Assembly: GCA_949358305.1 (NCBI GenBank)
Contig: OX442324.1
Location: forward strand, 9,087,601-9,151,600
Reading direction: 5' to 3'
Source of the DNA: Strigamia acuminata
Taxonomy: Eukaryota; Arthropoda; Chilopoda; Geophilomorpha; Linotaeniidae
DNA: 64,000 nucleotides
The notes below the pieces were generated by a model, which was not told the origin of the DNA, ran no database searches, and worked only from the letters and a program-made list of their open reading frames with translations. Every line of letters starts with the position of its first letter. Positions within the stretch are counted from its first letter, which is position 1. Below, one piece after another: positions 22,656 through 32,600 of this stretch. Position numbers and translations under genes: made by a program.

Positions 22656-23040
22656 AAAGTGTCAAAACTAGATCACTAATGGCCCCTGCCATAACATCAA
22701 TGTTTTCTGTTAATGCGCTCTTACAGACTAAATGGGTTAGTAACAATACACTTTTGTCATAATCAAAACACAAATCAAATTTCTCTTTTCCAAGAACACT
22801 AATTTTCCTTTTCAATTGTTCATTAAGTGTGTTATACACTGCCTGTCCATTAAAGACATTCTGTCCATGTGTTTCCATCTTCAATTGTGCCTTGTGTGTG
22901 TCATCCATTGTCTGCTTGTTGCAGGCATGCACATTGTCTGTTAAAGACCTTCTTATTGCATAAAACACTGTATGCACAAAATTAGCACTAAACAACCACA
23001 CCAAACTCACTAATAAATTTAGTGAAGGCACAAAACACAT
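22615..23040 (-). CDS. copia-c ORF1: 141-aa protein in the gag position, unrecognised
   Basis: The ATG at 23040 lies 159 nt after the leader hairpin, as gag does in the sister elements (178-191 nt). The product starts with a hydrophobic stretch (PSLNLLVSLVWLFSANFVH) and then a charged region with LNEQLKRKISVLGKEKFDL. I see no CCHC knuckle and no clear Gag similarity. It overlaps ORF2 by 41 nt in another frame. It could be a shortened Gag or a new small protein. Confidence 0.4.
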   Translation of the reverse strand: MCFVPSLNLLVSLVWLFSANFVHTVFYAIRRSLTDNVHACNKQTMDDTHKAQLKMETHGQNVFNGQAVYNTLNEQLKRKISVLGKEKFDLCFDYDKSVLLLTHLVCKSALTENIDVMAGAISDLVLTLCAMHMHGRESKWG

Positions 23041-23199
23041 TGCTTCAATTATTTGCAGCACTTTCACGAAAAATACACTTTTCCACTTTGAAAAATTCAC
23101 AAAAACACAATTTTCCCCAACCAAAATGAAGGAGAAAAATCACAATCCACCCCGGGACTTATCTCAATAAGTGAGACGCAAAACTCCACACAGTATTTC

Positions 23200-23240
23200 C
23201 CAAGTTCCGACCGGTGCGCCTGGGCCCGCGGGACACTTGG
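23200..23240 (-). promoter_or_regulatory. copia-c leader hairpin
   Basis: The stem is CCAAGT ... ACTTGG with the loop motif TCCCGCGGGCCCAGG. Compared with copia-a (CCGAGT/ACTCGG), one G-C pair is replaced by A-T on both sides, a compensated change. Confidence 0.55.
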
Positions 23241-23270
23241 TGGCCAGAAATAGCCTGTGTGGAAATAGGA

Positions 23271-25104
23271 TGTGACGGTTATAAAACCGTATTTTCCCAG
23301 ATTTATCGCCAGACGGCGCTATTTGATTAAAAGCGCGCATTTTCGAATGAATTGCGACAATTATAATTAATTGTTATAATGATGTGAATAAATATAAGAT
23401 ATTTATTAAACATGATAAAGTATTATTTACTTAAACAATTGATTCTACCGAATCAATATTATATTTTATATTTACTTGTTGAAGGGGACCAATCGGACCC
23501 TTCTTGACCCAATTCCATATTAGGTCCGAACCCCAGTCTATATTAGGTCCGGACTAGTGATCCACGAATCCGTCGATCCAGGCACCTGATTGGCTATCGC
23601 CAATCTGATTGTTCTCAAGAACTATATAAGCTCTGGTTTTCTACCAGGCCTCTGGCTTGCTCTGAATAATGTTTGTATGTATTGTTGGTTATCGTTTGAT
23701 TTCTCTCTTTCTTATCGACACATCAGGCCCCCTCGACTCTCATCCTAATGGATATTGTTGTTGTAGCGTCATTTCGGGAAGACTAACTCCGGTAAACAAA
23801 TGGTCCCGTAGCGATTAGCCAGCTGCTCTAAGGAGCAGTAGGATTTCGTACGGTGACATAGTATAATGTTTATATACAGTTGGCCTTGCCAGATGAAAGT
23901 GGGCCCCTCAACTAACTGGCCCATGGTCGCGGTAAGGATGGTTGTTATGGACAATCATGTGCCGCAATCTCTCAGGTCCCAGTCTTTCTATGGCTGGCCC
24001 TTCCGTACGTTAAAGGTCGGTGAAGGGCTATATAAGCTCTGGTTTTCTACCAGGCCTCTGGCTTGCTCTGAATAATGTTTGTATGTATTGTTGGTTATCG
24101 TTTGATTTCTCTCTTTCTTATCGACACATCAGGCCCCCTCGACTCTCATCCTAATGGATATTGTTGTTGTAGCGTCATTTCGGGAAGACTAACTCCGGTA
24201 AACAAATGGTCCCGTAGCGATTAGCCAGCTGCTCTAAGGAGCAGTAGGATTTCGTACGGTGACATAGTATAATGTTTATATACAGTTGGCCTTGCCAGAT
24301 GAAAGTGGGCCCCTCAACTAACTGGCCCATGGTCGCGGTAAGGATGGTTGTTATGGACAATCATGTGCCGCAATCTCTCAGGTCCCAGTCTTTCTATGGC
24401 TGGCCCTTCCGTACGTTAAAGGTCGGTGAAGGGCTAATATAATGTAGTTGCTCCGGGTTGGTAGCCCGTGAACGGTATACAAAATACCGTGCTAAACAAA
24501 CTACTTGGATACTGGTAAATCCACTAAATGGTATATCCATTAATTAATTACCCGGCGCCTGATCAAGAGATCTCGACGTCGTAAGGCATGCTGGCGGATG
24601 GAGGTGTCAAAACCTCCCGCGATGGTCCCCTCGACTATCGTGACTGTCCCCGCCCATAAAAATAATATCTAACTTTTATTTGTTGCATTTTTATAGTTCT
24701 AGTTATATTCGAAGTCTGAATCATTCGATTGAATGATCAGCAAATTTAGATCTCGGCGAATGCGAAAGATTCTTCGCATTCAAAGTCGTTCGTGCTGCGG
24801 AGCCGAATACGTCTCCGTAGCGTTATTTGTGACGATGCCGCAAAGTCAGCCGTACCCTTCGAGCATCGCCCGGATCCTCAACCAGTGTAGCCGCCCGTTT
24901 ACACGTAACCAGAACCCCGAACCATTTGTATTCGTAGAAACAAGCAGGTAAAATCGTAAGTACGTATTATTTGGTCATTTATTCATTTAGCGCACATTTC
25001 GTAGCTTATCTCGGTTAGGTTGTTGTTAGTCTTAACAACGTCTTGTTCCGACCGATTTATCTTGTTAAATGGCTAATAAATCAGCCAAAAGTAGAATCGT
25101 CACA
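23271..25104. repeat. Solo LTR or LTR-like insertion (1834 bp) with 4-bp duplication
   Basis: It begins TGTGACGG and ends CGTCACA, flanked by AGGA on both sides (23267-23270, 25105-25108). Copia-c leader DNA continues on each side, as comparison with copia-a 2560-2700 shows. It contains a TATATAAGC promoter-like box and no gene. The TG...CA ends and 4-bp duplication fit a gypsy or BEL solo LTR; the orientation is probably plus from the TATA box. Confidence 0.7.
23622..24433 (+). repeat. 406-bp tandem duplication inside the solo LTR
   Basis: Positions 23622-24027 and 24028-24433 look identical. Each copy starts at the CTATATAAGCTCTGG box, so the LTR has two copies of its likely core promoter and start site. 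Confidence 0.9.
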
Positions 25105-25108
25105 AGGA

Positions 25109-26465
25109 TTCCGCTACTCGAATGAGTAAAGGGCGGAAAACAAACAAAGGGACACCAAAACAAAACCTTAAATAACTATACAAAGTTTCACGACAACCCA
25201 AAATAATAATACACTCAGTTGGCACGTTGTCTTCTTGTTTGCGGGATTTTCGGGTCACAAAATCCCACGTAGACGCCGTTAAAACGTCGATCCGAATCGT
25301 TGCAATTCACTTGTGCACCTGGCACAAGACTTATCCGGTCCCTTCGTTGCACAGATACCCGTCCCGGGCTAATCCGTGATCGGCGAATCTCAATTCGCAC
25401 GTCGCGTGCGCCAAATGCTCGCAAAAATTGAAATGTCCTCGAAAAATTCCGTAACGTCGCTGAAACGTTAGTTGCACACTCGTAGGACGTCTACACGACG
25501 TAATTCCACGCTGGGATAATCCTACGACGAGCTGTGAACGATCCTCGTTCGTTTTCACCAGACTGGCATGGACGGCGCCATGTTGGATTCGGCTGCACCG
25601 CACATCATGGTGAAAAATCGCCAAAAATACAACAAATAAATTATATTTCGAGTTCCTACTGTCTCTAGCAATCCTTCCTGATTTCCAGGCACTAATCCAC
25701 GTAATTTCCAGCTGAAATCCGTTGATATTCGACGCTTTATCGTCGAATGTGACGCGGAAGTGTCTTCGCTCGTGTGTCGTGTCCCGGGAACGAAAAACTG
25801 ACATAAATCCACCGAAATCCACCAAAATACGTTTCCAAAACGTTGTCAGCTTTGGTGGGCACGTATTCAAAACGTGCGCTGTGCTTCGAGACGTCCCCAA
25901 AACGTTGCGAAATATGTTCGCGATCGTCGCCGTCCCGAAAATTCCGTTTTCGACCGAAAATTGTCCTCAAATCCTCCCGAAACCACTCTTAAACGATTCG
26001 CCGTGTCTTGTTACACCACTATAGTGGCAAATCCAACGTTGTAATCCGCTGCACGACTCGAAAACCACCTAAACTCGGGCGTCTTCACAAACCACACTGG
26101 AGGCCGCCATTTTGGAATTTCGCGTCATCGTGCATTTGAAACAACGAAAAAACGATGTTATTTTCACCAAATAAATTCGATAAATACTTTCTAATGTTCC
26201 TGCAGTCCAGGCAACTAATCCCACGATGATTCCAAGCTGTTTCGCCGCCAAATTCGTTGACAATCGCTTCTCACTGCTTCGGGTCGCAATTCGCCGACTT
26301 CGCTGCTTTACGAAGCACGCGAAACTCGCTCGTCCGGTCGGAAAAATCGTCGCTCTCGTGCTGCCCGCCGCTCCGGCAATTCCCGTCGACGCGCACAAGA
26401 CGTTTCCGGCCAGAATTTCGTCGCGAATTCGATTTCGAGCGTTAAATTAACGTAGCACTCACCAA
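25109..26465 (-). other. copia-c leader, promoter-distal part
   Basis: This 1.36-kb stretch between the primer-binding site and the solo LTR has short CGTCGAA-rich blocks like those in the copia-a leader (2640-3455). There is no long frame on the element strand; I see no gene in it. Confidence 0.5.
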
Positions 26466-26483
26466 AACCACCCTCTGCTACCA
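26466..26483 (-). other. copia-c primer-binding site (initiator tRNA-Met 3' end, one mismatch)
   Basis: It reads TGGTAGCAGAGGGTGGTT on the minus strand; the G at the thirteenth base replaces the A of the perfect complement. Confidence 0.8.
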
Positions 26484-26484
26484 T

Positions 26485-26865
26485 TATTGGGATTTACTAA
26501 ATGTGTAGTGAGTTGGAAAAATGCAGCCATAGTTAAAATGTGCTGACATTGCTGACAAACCGTCGGCAGCCATTTTATTTGACCAAATCATAAAAACAAG
26601 TGTCATGACTTGAGATTTGTTCTCCTCAAGTCAAATACATAACAAAAGAGAACAAATCAATGGATAGCCATCATTGATTTGTCCTTTACATAAATAAAGA
26701 TAAAACCATGTATTATCAAGTGATAACACACCAAAACAGACTAAACAATAAGCTCTTTCGAGCAGACGACTCAACAATCGATCACCGCGCTACATGAGCC
26801 GCTTACAATATAGAAACACGCAAGATTAACTGGCTGTGACCATATGTCTGCTCCAAATACCAACA
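26485..26865 (-). repeat. copia-c 5' LTR (381 bp)
   Basis: It pairs with 19537-19917; by eye the two differ near 26666 and 26780 only. It is followed by the duplication GGTAC at 26866-26870. Confidence 0.9.
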
Positions 26866-26870
26866 GGTAC

Positions 26871-27273
26871 TCTAATTATGTTTAATTCAACCCCTATTGT
26901 GTGGCGTACCTTTAAACAACGCTGTGTCGCAGTTTCATCTATGGAAGCTGAATATATCGCTTTAAGTGAAACAGCTAAAGATTTTCTTTTTCTTAAAAGA
27001 GTAATTCATGAAATAAGTGATGTACTTAATTTTGATTATAGTGGAGTGATATACTGTGATAACACTGCTGCAATAGATTTTTCTAGATCAGCTATTGAAA
27101 GGCGAAAAACTAAACATATAGATGTTAGATATCACTTCATAAGAGAATTGGTCTCCAAAGGTGAAATTGTTGTTAAGCATATTGGTACTAAACTAAACTT
27201 GGCTGATAGTTTCACTAAGGCTATCACTAAAGCTAAGATGATAGTCTTTAATAAGTTTTTGTTTGGAAATTAA
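26871..27273 (+). pseudogene. copia-b RNase H, C-terminal part after the copia-c insertion
   Basis: The frame resumes in phase at the GGTAC duplication. It carries SSMEAEYIALSETAKD, YCDNTAAIDFSR, the KTKHIDVRYHFIRE signature and DSFTKAITKAK, then stops at 27273. The two coding parts sum to a multiple of three, so the pre-insertion frame was intact (about 1460 codons). Confidence 0.9.
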
Positions 27274-27306
27274 GTTTTTGCAGTAATAGTACCAGGGGGC
27301 CGAAAC

Positions 27307-27554
27307 TGTTATTATTTGGTACTATTTGTTATTTCCTAATCCTATTAGTTATATAAGGATTTGTTCTGTTCTTATTATCAATAGAGATTTATTCTGTTTT
27401 AAGGTTTGTGTATAGATTTGTTCTGTATCTAGTTTTCATATGTTTTTCACCTATGAATAAAGTCATTCACTCACCTGTGTTAATATGTGTTAGGTGGTGT
27501 TTTTCCTTGCACAGGAGTGCATTTAATTCTCACCTAGTATGGTGAACATTATCA
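27307..27554 (+). repeat. copia-b 3' LTR (248 bp)
   Basis: It appears identical to 14584-14831 and is preceded by the CAGGGGGCCGAAAC purine-rich tract. Confidence 0.9.
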
Positions 27555-27835
27555 AGTTGATGTTTTAACGGTATTGTTAATTTTAAAGAAAATTAGAGAA
27601 ATTGGAAAAATATTTTTGAATTTGTTTTTTTTTTCCCACTTTGGAGAATTGTTAAGAGTTGTAATTTATTATGAAAATGCTTGTTTGTAATGTGAATAGT
27701 TTTGAATATTGAGTGAGAGAATGATTTATATTTATTTTTACTTTGTTTTTAATTTTATATTTTATTTTTTCTTCCCTCTCTTTCATCGAATAGGTGAGGA
27801 GAGTTCAGTGATTTCAAAGTGAGGTGTATTTGCCA

Positions 27836-28135
27836 ATGGATGACATGGCAAATAAGTTTGACCGAATGGACATCCACTCAACCGATTCTTCGGATGACGA
27901 TGAGTTTGAAGTGCCAGTGTACCAGCCGCCCCAACAAGCAGAGGCAGCACAACCAGATCCAATGCAATTATGGAACTGGTACGATCGCACACTGGATCCG
28001 AGGAACCTGATGTCAGTGTTAGGCAAACCGATCAATCTCGAAGATTTGGTTACGTTCGAACGCCCATTTACCAACCGACGGAAGCAGGGACGGAAAGAGG
28101 GACCGAAGCAACTGGACCCAGCCGATTCGAAATAG
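27836..28135 (+). CDS. Unrecognised 99-aa ORF
   Basis: From the ATG at 27836 the frame reads MDDMANKFDRMDIHSTDSSD, then a Pro/Gln stretch and LWNWYDRTLDPRNLMSVLGK, ending in a basic tail and TAG. The composition is protein-like (few rare runs, balanced charge). A T-rich stretch ending in CATCGAATAG lies 40 bp upstream and resembles a splice acceptor. It could be a terminal exon or a Gag fragment. It sits between gypsy-a and copia-d. Confidence 0.35.
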   Translation: MDDMANKFDRMDIHSTDSSDDDEFEVPVYQPPQQAEAAQPDPMQLWNWYDRTLDPRNLMSVLGKPINLEDLVTFERPFTNRRKQGRKEGPKQLDPADSK

Positions 28136-28148
28136 GTCTCGTCAGCCT

Positions 28149-28665
28149 TGTAGCAGAGGAGTGCGCAAAATATCGGCGTGTTGCCGATGGAAGCGTGTTA
28201 AATAAAGGCGAAATGGCGTCGTACACCTTGTACGAACGTTCGCCAGACATTTCACGTAAGCGCGCGACGTAAGGTCGCTTATGTGCGCACAAAACAAGCA
28301 CTGAAGGTGCTTGAAAGTAAAGACAATGCTTAAAATAAAATATACACTTTAATGAAACGAAAATATACATTACATTTAGGAAAATCAGCTAGTTGGCACA
28401 CATCTGTGTGTTCCGCCATGTTGGAAAGATGAATAAAATAACATAAGCACTCTGGTGCCAGTAATTTACATTAACAAAGGACAAATCATGTCCTAATAGA
28501 ACAAATCATATTTGTAAAGAACAAATGTATGGGATTACATACGAGACAGCATTGAATTGATTATAAATGTCGGATAATAACAAAAACAAACATTTGATTG
28601 ATAATTACGAAATAAAAGAACTGTAAATACTTAATATCGACAAAATAGTGGTCTTTAGACCTACA
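28149..28665 (-). repeat. copia-d 3' LTR (517 bp)
   Basis: On the minus strand it starts TGTAGGTCTAAAGACC and ends CTCCTCTGCTACA. It shares the termini and the GAACAAATCA blocks with copia-g. Confidence 0.75.
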
Positions 28666-28797
28666 AATCCCCTCTTCGATGGAAATATTTACAGGGGATA
28701 AATGCAATCGGGTACTGGAATTACAGTATATAATTGATGAGAAAACTAAACAATAAAGTCGAATCATTGAGCCGGGTACTATGATTGAAGAACTCTT

Positions 28798-29020
28798 TGT
28801 AGTTAAATTAATAAGATGCACATTTCTATTATTAATTTGTACAATCGTTTTGGTGACCAATAAGGTCGCAGAATTGTTGTAACGTCAGTATGACGTATTT
28901 TTTGTTTTGTACGACCTCAGTGATACTTTTCAATGTCACTGAGTTCACGACGAGTGTGGAATAAAACAACACCTAGTTTTATTACGTGAAAACGCGTTTA
29001 TTATTTCGACTTAAACAACA
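28798..29020 (+). repeat. copia-e 5' LTR (223 bp)
   Basis: It starts TGTAGTTAAATTAA and ends CTTAAACAACA. It contains a GTCACTGAG/CTCAGTGA inverted pair around 28916-28950. Confidence 0.92.
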
Positions 29021-29022
29021 AT

Positions 29023-29031
29023 TGGTAGCAG
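29023..29031 (+). other. copia-e primer-binding site, short match to initiator tRNA-Met
   Basis: TGGTAGCAG matches the first nine bases of the initiator-Met complement, then diverges (CGTCGGG). It lies two bases after the LTR, the right place for priming. Another tRNA with a similar acceptor end is possible. Confidence 0.5.
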
Positions 29032-29667
29032 CGTCGGGTTAACGATTCACGGCGACTTCAGGTAGTTTATTTGGATATCTGTTGCGACTGTCGGTAAAAA
29101 ATACGACGGCAAGACAACAGGAGTTAAGACTACAAAACGAGGAACGTCAGTGCTACACGACGACGATACGACGAACGTCGGTGCGACGTCGGAATAAACA
29201 GTATATAAACGGCGTGGGAATTACTAAGCAACAGTTTACGGATTCCAGTGTGCCTAGAAGGATAAAAAGGCACCAAAATAGCTAAGTAGTCGTTTATTGA
29301 ATTGAATAATCGTTGATAAGGTTCTGCTTTCCTGCAAGGACCGACGATAAATTGTATTTTTTGGCCGTGGATAAGGCAAAACGTTGTCACGCACGGAATT
29401 TAATCGGACGGACGTCGAAAAAGCTGCGAAAACGTACGAGAAACGTCGCAAAGCGTAGGAACGGCGAAAGAAGATTCGATAAAGACGTGCGAAGGACGAA
29501 CCGTGTACGAGACGGCCATTGAACACAAACTCAACACGAATTGGACGAATTAAGCGGAATTCCATTGTGCTCAGGTTTAAACGAGCACAGTATAAGCTAA
29601 GTATATTTAAAATTAGCTTATTATTTGGTGTTGATTCGTTCTGTTCTTAGCAGAATTTTTGGACAAA

Positions 29668-32600
29668 ATGGCGGCACAAGATGGCGCATTGGGGAACATA
29701 GGATCCATTGAAAAACTGAACAACAAGAATTTCTTTTTGTGGAGAATGCGAGTCAGAGCAATTTTGAAAGTCAAAGAAGTTTGGCAGGAAGCCATTATTG
29801 ACGATGCGCCAGCTGTTCCAGCACAAGGAGCTGCGAATTATGATGACCAATTAGCATTGTGGACTGCATGGAGCAAGAAAAATGCTCAGGCACTAGCAAT
29901 CATCGCCCTCAGCCTTTCATCAGAACAGGCCATGCGCTATAGCAACGAGGAAAATGCTAAAGTGCTTTGGGGAAAGATTGAAACACACATGGCAGGAAGG
30001 GCGCAACGACAACAAATAACTTGCACATTCGAATTGTCGCGCATCAAGATGATGAAAAATGAAGACGTTGATGCATATATGGACAGAGCGGAGGCCCTTT
30101 CAACCAAGGCAGCCGAACTTGGAAAGGTTTTATCGCAACAAGAGGTCGGATTTTATGTATTAAACGGGACCAGGCCAGAATTCGAGCAAACAGTGAGAGC
30201 ACTGAATGCGATTGCCGATATTGAATTAGAAGAGATGAGAGCTCAACTGAAACTAGAAGAGGACAGGTTGCGGAGGCGATCCGGTGATGATTTCCGAAAC
30301 AATGCAAATGAAAAAGCGTTCAAAGCAAAGAATAGGAAAGGATCGTACAATTGTTTCAATTGCGGCAAGGCTGGGCATTTTGCGAAAGACTGTTGGAGCC
30401 CGAAAATGGACAATCAACAAAAGACGCAACAAAACACAAACCAGATGTCAACCACACGGGGACGTGGCCGAGGCAAAAATCAAGCAGCAATGGCCATGAA
30501 GCCAAATGAAGAGTATGAACCCCAATTTACATTTTATGTGGCCGAAGATGAGCGAAAGGATGAATGTAAATTTTCGTGGGATTGGCTTCTGGACTCTGGA
30601 GCATCCAGCCATATGACATCACAGAAAGGAGTCATCACAGAACTCGAAGATGACACTCAGAAAATAGGCACAGCAGGCAAGGGCGCACAACTGTGCTCAG
30701 AAGGTAAAGGAATTGTAGAAATACAAACTGAAACAGCGAAATTGAAGTTGACGGATGTGTTGTATGTGCCCAATCTCAAGACACAATTGCTCTCAGTGCC
30801 AAAAATCGTGGACAACGGTTACAAAGTCATTTTTACACGCGAATTGGCTTTGATTGTTGATGAAGAGAATAATAAAACAATAGAAATTCAGCGGAGCGGG
30901 AACAGCTTCATTCTGAAAGGCACAAATGGCAAATTGAAGGAAGAAGCAAATGTAGTGACGCAGGAGATGTGGCATCGTCGACTTGCACACGTCAATTTCC
31001 AAACATTAAATGAGATGCGACGCGACAAGATGGTTCGAGGATTGGACATGCCAAAGAAAAAGCCGGTGAGCACATGCCAATCATGCATTGCAGGAAAGAT
31101 GGCAGCCAAACCATTTGAATCGATTCACGCTCAACAATCATCACGGATATTCGAGTTGCTACACATCGATTTGATGGGACCAATCAAGCCTCCAACGTAC
31201 GCAAATGGGTCGTACATATTAACAATGGTTGACGACACGAGTCGGAAGATTTTTGTACGAATTCTGCAAACAAAGGGAGATACTTCACGTGTACTGCAAG
31301 AATTTATTCAACACCAAGAGCGACAACATGATTGCAAGCTGAAACGTGTAAGAAGCGACAACGGGGGGGAATTTATCGCAAGTTCCCTTGATGCTTTCTT
31401 CAAGAAAAAGGGTATTAAACATGAGTTGACCACGCCCCACACCGCCCAGAGCAATGGAGTGGCAGAAAGGGCGAACAGGACCATTATGGAAGCGACAAGA
31501 ACGCTACTGCTCGATTCAAAGCTACCCAAACGTTTCTGGGGCGAAGCATTGCATGTTGCGATTTTAGGAAGAAACCATTGCAAGTCTTCATTCCATGGAA
31601 AGACTCCAGAGCAACAATGGACTAAAAGAGTCCCAACGGTCAAGTATTTGAGAAGATTCGGATGTCAAGCGCACATCTTAAAACCGAAAGTACTTCAAAC
31701 CAAATTGGATCCCAAAACGACGGTAGGAATTTTTGTGGGGTATTCACTAAAAAGAAAAGCTTATCGGATATATATACCGGAAACTCAACAAATTCAAGAA
31801 GCGAGAAATGTTAAGTTTGAAGAAGAGATTTTGGGATACAAATTATTGCCGAAATCATTACTCACAGAAGATGAGGAAGATAACATCAACATTGACATTA
31901 CGCCATCTTCTGAGCCCGAAGAAGAAATAATTCAACAAGAAGAACACGATTCCTCTGAAGATGAGCGATTGGAAGAGACGCCGATGCCAACGCCGGATTA
32001 TTTCTCAGCAGAATCGGACAGCGAATCTAGTTCTGAGGAAGAATTACCGCCACCACGCAAAGTTGGGCGACTAAAAGGTTCAACTAAAGCAGCTGCGGCA
32101 GAAAGAAAACGCAAACTGTCTGAAGAAGATAAGAATCTGGCAAGTACATCCGGTTTCAGGAGGTCGAAACGCACGGAGGAGTCAAAAGGAAAGAAACCAA
32201 GAGTCAACATTGCTTTACACACTTACGAGACGCCAAAGTCGTATAAGGAGGCGATGAAATCACCGCAGAGAAACGAGTGGCGACAGGCCATGAATGAGGA
32301 AATGGCGTCTATGAAGAAACACAAAGTGTGGAAAATTGTTAATCGACCGAAAGGAGAACATACGGTGAAATCTAAATGGATTTACCGAATCAAAACGAAC
32401 AAGGATGGGGACATCGAAAGATTCAAAGCACGTCTAGTGGCTGTCGGTTGTTCTCAACGCCCGGGCATAGATTTTGAAGAGACTTATTCGCCTGTGATGA
32501 AGATGGAGACATTTCGGATGCTTCTAAATATCGCAGCCAAAAGGGGCATTGAATTGGAGCAACACGACGTCGTCACGGCGTATTTACACGGATTACTCAA

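Larger units (their letters stand above)
19537..26865 (-). mobile_element. copia-c: non-autonomous copia element lacking RT and RNase H
   Basis: The 381-bp LTRs differ at only two bases that I can see, and the target duplication GGTAC is perfect. The interior on the minus strand is: primer-binding site, a long leader with the shared hairpin, a short ORF, an 850-codon ORF, a 185-bp 3' end and a GAGGGGG polypurine tract. No RT or RNase H coding region exists, so its copying must have used enzymes from another element. A solo LTR (23271-25104) sits in the leader, with duplication AGGA. Confidence 0.9.
14584..27554 (+). mobile_element. copia-b: Ty1/copia element, complete except for a nested insertion
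   Basis: Two 248-bp LTRs, which look identical, flank a leader, one gag-pol frame and a GGGGGCCGAAAC tract before the 3' LTR. The target duplication AGTTG is at 14579-14583 and 27555-27559, and the empty site is visible in gypsy-c (AATAAGTTGATG, about 63640). The only lesion I find is copia-c (19537-26865), which entered at GGTAC in RNase H. Without it the element is about 5.6 kb. Confidence 0.9.
10621..27720 (+). mobile_element. gypsy-a: Ty3/gypsy element, 5'-truncated, carrying nested insertions
   Basis: It starts abruptly in RNase H at the point that corresponds to 61062 of gypsy-c. Element DNA covers 10621-12445, 13837-14583 and 27555-27720; the gaps are a DNA transposon and copia-b. The parts are close to gypsy-c 61062-63790 over their whole length, including the 3' untranslated tail, so they are two copies of one family. 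Beyond about 27720 the similarity is lost. No LTR is attached. Confidence 0.8.

Noticed and set aside
23769-24360. Two identical 61-codon minus-strand ORFs
   Set aside because: They are the same spot in each unit of the 406-bp LTR duplication, with no domain.
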